A stretch of 53,086 nucleotides of DNA from Endomicrobiaceae bacterium (GTDB lineage Bacteria > Elusimicrobiota > Endomicrobiia > Endomicrobiales > Endomicrobiaceae), in NCBI GenBank assembly GCA_028711215.1, contig JAQTSO010000001.1:1-53086 (forward strand), written 5' to 3'. This document shows, in pieces, positions 36,462-44,733 of this stretch. The notes below the pieces were generated by a model. It searched no databases. It was given only the letters and a program-made list of their open reading frames with translations, and had not been told where the DNA came from. The first letter of the stretch is position 1; each line of letters starts with the position of its first letter. The translations under genes were made by a program, and so were the position numbers.

Positions 36462-37322
36462 TTGAAAAAATATGTTGTGATTTTGTTATTGTGTTTTTTG
36501 TTTGTATCTTGCTCCAGAAGCCAAGGTACTTCTTCCGGCGTTTCAATGCAAATAAAAGGTTCTGATACAATTGTTAATTTAGTGCAGGTGTGGGCAGAAG
36601 AATATGTAAGAGCAAATCAGGACTGCAATATTGGTGTTACAGGCGGTGGAAGCGGAACAGGTTTCGCTGCTATGTTAAATAGCACTTGTGATATTGCAAT
36701 GGCTTCAAGGCAGTCCGAAGAAAGAGAAATTAAATTAGGAAAAGAAAAAAATATTGAGTACACAGAATTTATTGTTGGTCTTGACGGACTGGCAGTTTTA
36801 GTTAATAAAAATAATCCCGTAAATCATCTGACGATGAATCAATTGCGGGATATTTTTACGGCAAAAATTACCAATTGGAAAGAAGTAGGCGGAGAAGACA
36901 GAAAAATTGTTATTCTTTCAAGAGAAAGCAATTCCGGAACGCATATGTTTTTTAAAGAACATGTTATAAGACATAATGATAAAAAAAACAAAGATGAATT
37001 TTCACCGAAAGCTCTTCTTATGCCTTCATCACAGGCTATTTTTGATGAGATATATCAAAATCCTAATGCATTAGGTTATGTAGGAATGGGTTTTATAAAT
37101 GATAATATAAAAGCATTATCAATATCAAATTGGGATTCGGCCATATTTGTATATCCAAGCTTAGAAAATGTAAAATCAGGTATGTATCCAATTTCAAGAC
37201 CTTTATATTTGTATACAAACGGGCAACCGAAGAATATGGTAAAAGATTTTATAGATTTTGCATTATCAGAACGGGGACAGAAAATTGTTGCGGAAACTGA
37301 TTTTGTGCCTATAAGAAAATAA
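36462..37322 (+). CDS. pstS: phosphate-binding lipoprotein PstS
   Basis: 286 residues with a lipoprotein signal ending in FVSC, then phosphate-loop motifs KGSDTIV, GGGSGTGFAAM and SRESNSGTHMFF. It captures phosphate outside the inner membrane and feeds PstCA. The start is TTG at 36462, with AGG nearby. It lies 18 bp after guaB3 and 2 bp before an unexpected SGNH hydrolase gene. Confidence 0.93.
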   Translation: MKKYVVILLLCFLFVSCSRSQGTSSGVSMQIKGSDTIVNLVQVWAEEYVRANQDCNIGVTGGGSGTGFAAMLNSTCDIAMASRQSEEREIKLGKEKNIEYTEFIVGLDGLAVLVNKNNPVNHLTMNQLRDIFTAKITNWKEVGGEDRKIVILSRESNSGTHMFFKEHVIRHNDKKNKDEFSPKALLMPSSQAIFDEIYQNPNALGYVGMGFINDNIKALSISNWDSAIFVYPSLENVKSGMYPISRPLYLYTNGQPKNMVKDFIDFALSERGQKIVAETDFVPIRK

Positions 37323-37324
37323 AC

Positions 37325-38308
37325 GTGAAAAATGTTCATTACAAGATATTTTTGTTTTTGTTCGGTTTGTTTTTAGGGTTACTTTTGGTTATAATCGTAA
37401 ATATTGTTTTTTTTGAAAGCTGTCCCGGATATGATTTTGATATTAATACACCATCTGAAAATAAAACTCTTGGCTATGAATTGAAAAAGAATTTAAATTA
37501 TTCAGGCATAAAAACAAATTCAAGTGGCTTCAGGGACAGAGAATTTTCAATATTAAAAAATGATAAAACTAAGAGAATTTTGGTTTTGGGAGATTCTTTA
37601 ACCCTTGCGGTTAACATAAATCAACAAAAAAATATTTTTACGGTTAGATTAGAGGATATATTAAATAAAACCGGATTGTCGTTAAAATATGAAGTTTTTA
37701 ATATGGGTATTGATGGTTATAATACTGTACAGGAAGCCGAAAATTTAAAACGAAACGGATTGAAATATAATCCTGACATAGTAATTGTTGTTTATTGTTT
37801 GAATGACGACGATAAAGATATCAACGATATTTACTATGCGTCACTTTTTAATAAAAACCGACTTAACCGTTTGTTGTTTAAGTCAGCAGTATACAGAAAA
37901 ATTTATTTGTTCTTTCTAGAAAAGTTTTGGATAATTAAGATGCACGGTCAAATTTCAAGGATTGACTCTAAATATAAATCTATGGATTTTGATTGTATAG
38001 GGTTTGAAATGTTTAAGGATTTACAGCGTGAATACAAATTTAAACTTTATGTTTTTATTGTGCCCTATTTTAGTGATTACAAAAATTATTCAGACATAAA
38101 AATACATAAAAGGGTAACAGACAGGCTAAAAAGGTATCCCGAGATCAGATATTTTGATTTGCTGGAAGATTTTTCAAGGGTTACGTCAGACGGAAAAATT
38201 TTTCGCCATAATAATCCTGATGATTTTTGTCACCCGAACGAAAAAGGACATGAGTTGATAGCAGAATTTATGTATAATAAATTAAAACAGGATGGAGCTT
38301 TAAATTAA
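37325..38308 (+). CDS. membrane-anchored SGNH/GDSL hydrolase inside the pst operon
   Basis: 327 residues: an N-terminal membrane helix (LFLFGLFLGLLLVIIVNIVFF), then an SGNH domain with LVLGDSLT (nucleophile Ser), a VYCLNDDD block, and the C-terminal DFCH motif supplying Asp and His. Such enzymes remove or transfer acyl or acetyl groups on glycans and lipids; this one would act outside the membrane. Start GTG at 37325. It separates pstS from pstC by 2 bp on each side, so it is cotranscribed with phosphate uptake. The substrate is unknown; lipid or glycan remodelling under phosphate limitation is one idea. Confidence 0.8.
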   Translation: MKNVHYKIFLFLFGLFLGLLLVIIVNIVFFESCPGYDFDINTPSENKTLGYELKKNLNYSGIKTNSSGFRDREFSILKNDKTKRILVLGDSLTLAVNINQQKNIFTVRLEDILNKTGLSLKYEVFNMGIDGYNTVQEAENLKRNGLKYNPDIVIVVYCLNDDDKDINDIYYASLFNKNRLNRLLFKSAVYRKIYLFFLEKFWIIKMHGQISRIDSKYKSMDFDCIGFEMFKDLQREYKFKLYVFIVPYFSDYKNYSDIKIHKRVTDRLKRYPEIRYFDLLEDFSRVTSDGKIFRHNNPDDFCHPNEKGHELIAEFMYNKLKQDGALN

Positions 38309-38310
38309 TA

Positions 38311-39180
38311 ATGTTTAGAAAAACAACAGATTTAATAATGGAAAAAGTTGTTTTTATATGCGGAGTCTTAACGATAGTATTTGTCGTTTTGATTTTCGGT
38401 TTTTTATTTAAAGAAGGTTTTTCATTTTTTAAAGAATATGGTGTTTTTCATTTCTTAACCGGTAAATTTTGGTATCCCACTTCAAATCCGGCAATGTACG
38501 GGGTTTTATCTTTAATAGTAGGGTCAATTCTTGTAACTTTAGGTGCAATAGCAATAGCAGTTCCGCTTGGAATAATGTCTGCATTGTATATTTCTGAAAT
38601 AGCTCCGTCATGGATAAAGGATATTTTAAAATCAGGTGTTGAGCTTATGGCCGCGATACCTTCGGTTGTTATAGGTTTTGTCGGCATGGTAACATTAGTT
38701 CCTCTTGTCAGAACCGTTTTTGATATTCCTACAGGTCTTACAGCTTTTTCAGGCTCAGTAATGCTTGCTTTTATGGCGATGCCGACAATAGTTTCAATTT
38801 CAGAAGATGCCATCAGATCGGTTCCGTGGTCATATAAAGAAGGAGCTTATGCTCTCGGTGCAACAAAGTGGCAGACAATCAGAAGAATAGTTTTAAAAAC
38901 GGCAATGCCGGGAATTATCGCTGCCGTTATGTTAGGTATAGGAAGAGTTATCGGTGAAACCATGGCTGTTATGATGATAACAGGTAATGCGGCTCATATA
39001 CCGTCGTCAATATTTGAACCTGTCAGAACTTTAACGGCAACAATCGCCGCTGAAATGGGTGAAACAGTTAAAGGCGGATTACATTACAGGGCATTGTTTG
39101 CAATAGGGTTGGTGCTGTTTGCAATAACATTTATTATAAATTTTATAGCAGATTTGTTTCTAAACAAAAATAGGAAATAA
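38311..39180 (+). CDS. pstC: phosphate ABC transporter permease PstC
   Basis: 289 residues with about six membrane helices and the permease EAA-type loop KEGAYALGATKWQTIRRIV, matching PstC. A GRVIGETMAVMMITG helix is typical of the family. It pairs with PstA to form the phosphate channel. The stop overlaps the pstA ATG by one base. Confidence 0.93.
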   Translation: MFRKTTDLIMEKVVFICGVLTIVFVVLIFGFLFKEGFSFFKEYGVFHFLTGKFWYPTSNPAMYGVLSLIVGSILVTLGAIAIAVPLGIMSALYISEIAPSWIKDILKSGVELMAAIPSVVIGFVGMVTLVPLVRTVFDIPTGLTAFSGSVMLAFMAMPTIVSISEDAIRSVPWSYKEGAYALGATKWQTIRRIVLKTAMPGIIAAVMLGIGRVIGETMAVMMITGNAAHIPSSIFEPVRTLTATIAAEMGETVKGGLHYRALFAIGLVLFAITFIINFIADLFLNKNRK

Positions 39181-40037
39181 TGAATTTTAAATTAAACCCG
39201 AAATTATCGCAGAAGTTGGCATTTTCAATACTTTTTCTGGCTACTATATTTGTAATTATTCCGGTTATAATAATTATTTTTCAGATTATTAAAAACGGTT
39301 ATTCTGCGATTTCATGGGAATTTTTATTTTCAATGCCGCAAGACGGAATGAGAGCCGGCGGAATATTCCCCGCAATTGTCGGAACTCTTTCGATAGTTTT
39401 ATTGGCAATATCAATTACACTTCCGATAGGCGTACTTGCTGCTATCTATTTGAACGAATATGCGAAAGATAATATGCTTACGAGAATTATTAAACTCGCT
39501 ATAGTTAATTTGGCAGGAGTGCCTTCCGTTGTTTACGGTCTTTTCGGTTTAGGTATATTTGTTATGCTTTTAGGTTGCGGAGTTTCAATTTTAGCAGGAG
39601 CATTAACCCTTTCAATTATGGAATTGCCGGTAATAATAACAACAGCGAGATCTGCTTTAAACAGTGTCCCTTATCCGTTTAGAGAGGCAAGCTGGTCATT
39701 GGGTGTAAGTAGGTGGCAGACAATCAGATATGTTGTTTTGCCTAATGCTTTGCCGGGAATTATGACGGGTGCAATTTTAAGTATAGCAAGAATTTCCGGT
39801 GAAACAGCTCCAATTTTATTTACCGCCGCCGCTTTTTATGTTCCGCATCTGCCGAATTCTATTTTTGACCAGGTAATGGCACTGCCTTATCATCTCTATA
39901 TTATTTCAACACAAATTCCGAACATGCCCAAAAATATAATTTACGGTACGGCATTAGTTCTTTTGATGCTGGTGCTTTCAATGAGCTTAATTGCAATTAT
40001 AGCCAGAATATACTTTAGGAAAACCAGGAAATGGTAG
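39180..40037 (+). CDS. pstA: phosphate ABC transporter permease PstA
   Basis: 285 residues, about six membrane helices, with the coupling loop REASWSLGVSRWQTIRYVVLP and ARISGETAPILFTAAAF typical of PstA. It overlaps both neighbours (1 bp with pstC, 7 bp with pstB1), a sign of tight stoichiometric coupling. Confidence 0.93.
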   Translation: MNFKLNPKLSQKLAFSILFLATIFVIIPVIIIIFQIIKNGYSAISWEFLFSMPQDGMRAGGIFPAIVGTLSIVLLAISITLPIGVLAAIYLNEYAKDNMLTRIIKLAIVNLAGVPSVVYGLFGLGIFVMLLGCGVSILAGALTLSIMELPVIITTARSALNSVPYPFREASWSLGVSRWQTIRYVVLPNALPGIMTGAILSIARISGETAPILFTAAAFYVPHLPNSIFDQVMALPYHLYIISTQIPNMPKNIIYGTALVLLMLVLSMSLIAIIARIYFRKTRKW

Positions 40038-40783
40038 ATAAAATAAAGGTTAACAATTTAAGTTGTTTTTATCATGGCAAAGAGGTTTTAAAATCTCTTA
40101 ATATTAATGTTGTTAAAAATGAAATTTTAACTATAATCGGTCCTTCAAACAGCGGAAAAACTTCTTTTTTAAGAACATTAAACAGAATGAATGATAATAA
40201 TCTTAATTATTTAAGGCAAGGTGAAGTTTTTCTTGATGATAAAAATATATTTAAGATGAATCAGGAAGTATTGAGAACAAGAGTCGGAATGCTTTTTGCA
40301 ATGCCTATTCCTCTTCCAATGTCTATCTATGATAATATCGCATATGCTCCCAAAAGAATAGGTTTGCTGTCAAAAAAAAGCCAAATAGATACGGTTGTTG
40401 AAAAAGCATTAAGAGATGCATCTTTATGGGAAGAAGTAAAAGACAGATTGGATCATTCCGCAATAAAACTTTCCGGCGGGCAACAACAAAGGTTATGTAT
40501 TGCAAGAATTTTGGCAATAGAGCCCGAAGTTATTTTATTTGATGAACCATGCTCGGGTTTAGATCCGATTTCAACTTCCAAAGTTGAAGAGGCAATGATA
40601 AAATTAAAAGCAAAATATACAATAGTTTTGGTCACAAATAACGTTAAACAAGCATCAAGAGTAGGTGACAGAACAGCTTTTTTTCTTATGGGAGAATTGG
40701 TTGAACTCAGCGAAACTGCAAAAATGTTTGTATCGGCACAGGATAAAAGAACAGAAGATTATATAACCGGCAGGTTTGGATAA
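40031..40783 (+). CDS. pstB: phosphate transporter ATPase PstB, first paralogue, degenerate Q- and H-loops
   Basis: 250 residues. Walker A GPSNSGKT (37-44), signature LSGGQ (147-151), Walker B VILFDE (167-172) and D-loop are intact. The Q-loop reads MLFAMP, with A90 where PstB has Gln, and the switch region reads VTNNV, with N203 where the catalytic His belongs. Its own nucleotide site should therefore hydrolyse poorly, while its signature can still serve the partner. It lies directly before a second pstB with complementary changes, so I infer a PstB1-PstB2 heterodimer. Confidence 0.9.
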   Translation: MVDKIKVNNLSCFYHGKEVLKSLNINVVKNEILTIIGPSNSGKTSFLRTLNRMNDNNLNYLRQGEVFLDDKNIFKMNQEVLRTRVGMLFAMPIPLPMSIYDNIAYAPKRIGLLSKKSQIDTVVEKALRDASLWEEVKDRLDHSAIKLSGGQQQRLCIARILAIEPEVILFDEPCSGLDPISTSKVEEAMIKLKAKYTIVLVTNNVKQASRVGDRTAFFLMGELVELSETAKMFVSAQDKRTEDYITGRFG

Positions 40784-40784
40784 A

Positions 40785-41549
40785 ATGGATAATACAATAG
40801 CAATAAAAGTTAGAAATCTTGATTTATACTATACAAAATTTCACGCAATTAAAGATGTTAATATAGAATTTAAAAGCAACCAAATAACGGCATTGATAGG
40901 TCCGTCAGGCTGCGGCAAATCAACATTGCTTAGAACATTAAACAGAATTAACGATACAATTGAAGGCGTTAAAATTACAGGTAAAGTTATAATTTGCGAT
41001 AAGGATATATATGCAGAAGATGCTGATGTTGACAGAATAAGAAGGAACGTCGGTATGGTATTTCAAAGACCAAATCCTTTTCCGTTATCAGTTTATGATA
41101 ATGTTGCTTTCGGATTACAAATTAACAGACTTGTTTCAACAAAAAAAGAAACAGATAAAATAGTTCAGGAAAGTTTGGAAGATGTTCAATTGTGGAATGA
41201 TTTAAAAGATAAATTAAAACATAATGCTTTAAGTTTGTCATTGGAACAACAGCAAAGATTATGTATTGCAAGAGTTGTTGCAGTAAAACCGCACGTTATT
41301 CTTCTTGATGAACCGTGTTCTTCTCTTGACCCTATGGCAACCGCCCACATCGAAGAATTAATGCAGGAGTTGAAAGAAAAATATACAATAGTAATTGTTA
41401 CGCATAATATGCAACAAGCCGCAAGAATTTCAAAAGAAACAGGTTATATGTTGCTGGGCAAATTAATAGAATTTGATAAAACAGAAACAATATTTACAAA
41501 TCCGTCACAAAAAGAAACCGAAGATTATGTTTCGGGTCGTTTTGGATAA
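40785..41549 (+). CDS. pstB: phosphate transporter ATPase PstB, second paralogue, degenerate signature
   Basis: 254 residues from the ATG at 40785. Walker A GPSGCGKST (39-47), Q-loop Gln94, Walker B VILLDE (171-176) and switch His207 are intact. The ABC signature reads LSLEQ (151-155) instead of LSGGQ. In an ABC dimer each site pairs one subunit's Walker A with the other's signature, so this protein's site would be completed by the normal signature of the first paralogue. The start codon follows the upstream stop by one base. An upstream in-frame TTG at 40776 has no advantage. Confidence 0.9.
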   Translation: MDNTIAIKVRNLDLYYTKFHAIKDVNIEFKSNQITALIGPSGCGKSTLLRTLNRINDTIEGVKITGKVIICDKDIYAEDADVDRIRRNVGMVFQRPNPFPLSVYDNVAFGLQINRLVSTKKETDKIVQESLEDVQLWNDLKDKLKHNALSLSLEQQQRLCIARVVAVKPHVILLDEPCSSLDPMATAHIEELMQELKEKYTIVIVTHNMQQAARISKETGYMLLGKLIEFDKTETIFTNPSQKETEDYVSGRFG

Positions 41550-41582
41550 TTCTTTTTAAGATATTAAAGATGGAGTATTTAA

Positions 41583-41877
41583 ATGATAGATTTGGAATTT
41601 GTCAAAGAGCAAATATCAAAAAAAGTGTATGCCCAAACATTGAAACTTTTAATAGAATCCAACAACAGACATCATGAAAGCAATGATGTTTTTTTATTTG
41701 GGCAAGTGCAATTTTTATTTTAATAAATATAAAATTGAAGATAGCTTTTTTAAAAAAGTTTTAAATTCCAATGCTGCATATTATAAAGAAGATTCAAAAT
41801 ATTGTCTGGTAATGATATATGGTCAAAAAAAAACATATAGAAGCTATGGATGTTTTATTAACTATGAAACAGAGTGA
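41583..41877 (+). pseudogene. frameshifted TPR-like 5' part of the first radical SAM gene
   Basis: ATG at 41583 behind GGAG opens a frame that stops at 41723. Coding character moves to a second frame after T7 (41689-41695), giving a TPR-like FYLGKCNFYFNKYKI stretch, and moves again after A9 (41825-41833) into the frame of the long radical SAM protein. Joined across the two homopolymers, the segments make one continuous TPR-like N-terminus. Both breaks are single-base slips in homopolymers, so decay, phase variation or sequencing error are all possible. Confidence 0.55.
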
Positions 41878-43183
41878 AAAAAATGCAGAGTATTTTGATA
41901 TTCATAAACTAATCAATGATTTGAATAAACAAATAAAACACAAATGTTGGGAATTGAATGCAGACGGCAGATATGATAAAACTATAGAAATTGTCGATAA
42001 ATATTCTTCTTATATAGATTGTGTGGAAATTTTAGAGGATTTATGTAATTTTATTGCAAATAGCATGCAGGAATATAACTATAATAATAAATATGATGAG
42101 GCAATAAACCTATATAATAAATATCATCACAGATTTTTGAATAATGTGTTTTTATCAAACAAATTATTAAATGAATATGAATTGGCAAGTCATAAAATAA
42201 TTTTAGAAAGTAAACCTAGAAATGTAATGTTGATTTTAACAAATTCTTGCGATTTAAATTGTATTATGTGTTATCAGAATAAAGAAGTAGAAAAAAATAT
42301 TGATAAAAAATTAGTTGATATTGTTCTTAATAATTTACAATATTTGGAAAAAATTGTATGGCAGGGAGGAGAAGTTTTAATATTGCCGTATTTTAAAGAT
42401 ATTTTATTAAAAACTTTGCAGTTCCCGAGAATTCATCAGGTAATTACTTCAAATTTCCAAAATGTAAGCCAAGATATAATAGAGTTGATATCAAAAAATA
42501 ATATTCAACTTACAATTTCAATAGACGGAGCCGTAAAAAAAACATATGAAAATATCAGGATGGGGGCAAGTTTTGATAAATTGAAAGAAAATCTTAAAAA
42601 GCTGAACAAATATATCGTGGAATACAAAAGTAAAATGACTCTGCAAATAAATTTTTTGATAATGAAAAATAACTATAAAGAAATATCGGATATTGTTGAT
42701 TTTGCATATAAGTACAAATTTTCAATAGTTGTTTTTTTAAGATGTGTCACAGATAATGAAAATCTTAAAATAACAAAAGAATATGAAAAAGATATAGAGG
42801 TTTATATAAAACAGGCAACCGAAAAAGCAGAAAAATATAATATTAAAATAATCAATGTGTTTTCTGAATTTAATGATGTTGTTTGCTCTGAAAAAGAAAG
42901 AGAAGATGTTTGTGAAAATAAAGAAATCGTAAATAATGAAGGATTGTCATGTCATTTGCCTTGGTATGAAATGACTATACAGGAAGATAATGCAATTAAA
43001 CCTCATTGTACCTGCGGATATACTCGCATAACAGATACAGATAAACATAATAATATTTACGATGTTTGGAATGGTAAGATTATGCAGGAATACAGAATAC
43101 ATATTTTAAAATCTGATGAAAAAAAATGTATAGATAAATGCAGACTTATGTCATTGGATTTTAGGAAAAAATTTAACAGATAA
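41819..43183 (+). CDS. radical SAM/SPASM protein with TPR-like N-terminus (first copy)
   Basis: 454 residues, possibly only the 3' part of a longer frameshifted gene. The N-terminal ~130 residues are helical and TPR-like. The SAM cluster motif CDLNCIMC follows LTNS near residue 145, the core has a WQGGEVL loop, and the C-terminal SPASM-like part has CHLPWYEM, KPHCTC and CIDKC. Two closely related genes lie 1.5-3 kb downstream. Located between pstB and phoU. SPASM enzymes usually modify peptides, but no precursor gene is obvious. ATG at 41819 lacks a ribosome site. Confidence 0.7.
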   Translation: MVKKKHIEAMDVLLTMKQSEKNAEYFDIHKLINDLNKQIKHKCWELNADGRYDKTIEIVDKYSSYIDCVEILEDLCNFIANSMQEYNYNNKYDEAINLYNKYHHRFLNNVFLSNKLLNEYELASHKIILESKPRNVMLILTNSCDLNCIMCYQNKEVEKNIDKKLVDIVLNNLQYLEKIVWQGGEVLILPYFKDILLKTLQFPRIHQVITSNFQNVSQDIIELISKNNIQLTISIDGAVKKTYENIRMGASFDKLKENLKKLNKYIVEYKSKMTLQINFLIMKNNYKEISDIVDFAYKYKFSIVVFLRCVTDNENLKITKEYEKDIEVYIKQATEKAEKYNIKIINVFSEFNDVVCSEKEREDVCENKEIVNNEGLSCHLPWYEMTIQEDNAIKPHCTCGYTRITDTDKHNNIYDVWNGKIMQEYRIHILKSDEKKCIDKCRLMSLDFRKKFNR

Positions 43184-43217
43184 TAAATATATTTTTTGTT
43201 TATTATTAGATACAATA

Positions 43218-43246
43218 TTGTTTGTATTAATACTAAATGCTACAAT
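43218..43246 (+). promoter_or_regulatory. promoter of phoU
   Basis: TTGTTT (43218-43223), 17 bp, TACAAT (43241-43246) with an extended -10 TG at 43238-43239. It shows that phoU is transcribed separately from the pst genes. Confidence 0.6.
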
Positions 43247-43250
43247 AACA

Positions 43251-43273
43251 ACGTTTTTATATGTGACGTTTTA
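43251..43273 (+). promoter_or_regulatory. direct repeat in the phoU leader
   Basis: ACGTTTTT (43251-43258) and ACGTTTTA (43266-43273) lie 15 bp apart just after the phoU -10 box. PhoP-type boxes are direct repeats, though with different bases and spacing. This may be an operator or chance. Confidence 0.25.
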
Positions 43274-43316
43274 TAACATTCATTAATTTAGCAGTTGCTT
43301 AAAATCAGGAGGAAAA

Positions 43317-43982
43317 ATGAGACATTTTGATATGGAAATGACGGAATTGAAAAAAAAGTTGGTTGACATGGCAAGTTTGGTTCAACAGATGATAACAATT
43401 TCTATAGACGTCGTGGTAAAAAGAGATAAGGAATTATCAAAGGAAGTTTTTGCAATTGAAAGAGAGGTTAATTTAGATGAAATAGTTGTTGATGACACAT
43501 GCTTAAAGCTTATAGCGTTAAACCAGCCGGTTGGTTCTGATTTAAGATTTATCACATCTGCGATGAGAATAAACAGTGATTTGGAAAGAATGGGTGATGA
43601 AGCCGTAAATATATGCGAAACAGGACTTGAATTATTGGAATATCCTGAATTAAAACCATTAATTGATATCCCGAAAATGGTAATACTTGTTACTGAGATG
43701 GTAAAAGAAAGTATAGAATCATTTAATTTAAGCGATATCGAACTGGCACAAAAAGTTTTGGAAAAAGATGATGCAGTTGATGAAATAAAGAGAACAATAT
43801 TTAAAGATTTAATGGAATATATGATTTGTACGAGCGACAGAACAACAATTGTCAGAGCTATGGATTTAATGTTTACTGCAAAAAGGCTTGAAAGACTTGG
43901 CGACCATGCTACAAATATATGTGAAGATGTTATATTTATGGTGAATGGCAAAGATATAAGACATAACAACAGACCAAATTAA
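43317..43982 (+). CDS. phoU: phosphate uptake regulator PhoU
   Basis: 221 residues, all helical, with the two PhoU repeats (each with an ERMGDEAVNI- or ERLGDHATNI-type motif). PhoU binds metal clusters and links the Pst transporter to PhoR signalling, closing phosphate uptake when phosphate is ample. AGGAGG at 43307-43312 is an excellent ribosome site. It is split from the pst genes by a radical SAM gene and has its own promoter. Confidence 0.95.
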   Translation: MRHFDMEMTELKKKLVDMASLVQQMITISIDVVVKRDKELSKEVFAIEREVNLDEIVVDDTCLKLIALNQPVGSDLRFITSAMRINSDLERMGDEAVNICETGLELLEYPELKPLIDIPKMVILVTEMVKESIESFNLSDIELAQKVLEKDDAVDEIKRTIFKDLMEYMICTSDRTTIVRAMDLMFTAKRLERLGDHATNICEDVIFMVNGKDIRHNNRPN

Positions 43983-43992
43983 GTTTAAGTTA

Positions 43993-44021
43993 TTGCACGT
44001 ATTTATATAATTTAGTATAAT
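43993..44021 (+). promoter_or_regulatory. promoter of tRNA-Leu
   Basis: TTGCAC (43993-43998), 17 bp, perfect TATAAT (44016-44021). The start would lie near 44028, ~34 nt before the mature tRNA. Confidence 0.75.
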
Positions 44022-44061
44022 CTCATAAGATTTATAAATATATTTGATATGTTTTGGATAT

Positions 44062-44147
44062 GGGTGGATGGCGGAACTGGCAGACGCACAGGACTTAAAA
44101 TCCTGAGGCTCGCAAGAGCCGTGAGGGTTCAATTCCCTCTCTACCCA
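44062..44147 (+). tRNA. tRNA-Leu (TAA)
   Basis: Class II tRNA with a long variable arm: acceptor GGGTGGA/TCTACCC, anticodon stem CAGGA/TCCTG with loop CTTAAAA (anticodon TAA), variable stem GGCTC/GAGCC, T arm GAGGGTTCAATTCCCTC. The discriminator base is A and CCA is not encoded. Confidence 0.95.
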
Positions 44148-44188
44148 TTTCTTTTTTTTGATGGCATGTATTTGCAGTTGTAGGGATA

Positions 44189-44236
44189 ATGAAAAATAAT
44201 AATTCAGTAGATTTTACGGTAATAGAAAAAGATAAC
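44189..44236 (+). pseudogene. 5' fragment of the ParB-like gene
   Basis: ATG at 44189 begins MKNNNSVDFTVIEK, matching MKRNNLVDFTSIEK of the intact ParB-like gene at 47348. After ~16 codons the sequence switches abruptly into a radical SAM fragment and hits a stop at 44246-44248. It is a truncated duplicate marking a recombination junction. Confidence 0.8.
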
Positions 44237-44239
44237 ATG

Positions 44240-44720
44240 TACATGTGATTTAAAATGCATTATGTGTCATCAGGATAGGTTGCCGGTTAAAAATATAGAT
44301 AGAAAAATTGTTAATATTATTCTTGATAATTTGCAGTATATTGAAAAATTAATATGGCAGGGAGGAGAAGTTTTGACGTTGCCGTATTTTAAGGATATTT
44401 TGTCAAAGACGGTAAATTATCCCAGAATTCGCTATACTGTCATTACAAATTTTCAGAATATTAGTGATGAAATAATAGATTTAGTATCAAAAAACAATAT
44501 AGACTTTATAATTTCAATAGACAGCATAATGAAAGAAACATATGAAAAGATAAGACTGGGAGCCAGTTTTGAAAGACTTGAAAAAAATATCAAAAAATTA
44601 AATGACTGCATGATTAAATGTGAAAGTAAAGTTTATTTGCAGATTAATTTTGTAGTAATGCCGATAAACTATAAAGAAATATCCGATATTATTGATTTTG
44701 CATATAGGCATAAATTTTCA
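44240..44720 (+). pseudogene. internal fragment of a radical SAM gene, near-identical to 46316-46796
   Basis: 481 bp that differ from 46316-46796 at only two positions by my reading, both close to the 3' end. It starts at the first SAM-cluster Cys (CDLKCIMC) and ends mid-core. It has no N-terminus, no SPASM region and no proper start, so it is not a working gene. The near identity shows a recent duplication or gene conversion. Confidence 0.85.
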
Positions 44721-44733
44721 ATATAGGATTAAA

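Noticed and set aside
43183-43206. Terminator after the first radical SAM gene
   Set aside because: TAATAAA/TTTATTA arms are AT-only and no T-run follows, so the stem would be too weak to terminate.
43382-43969. 195-codon open frame on the minus strand
   Set aside because: It is the exact antisense of phoU, with Ser/Ile-rich composition typical of a reverse-frame shadow.
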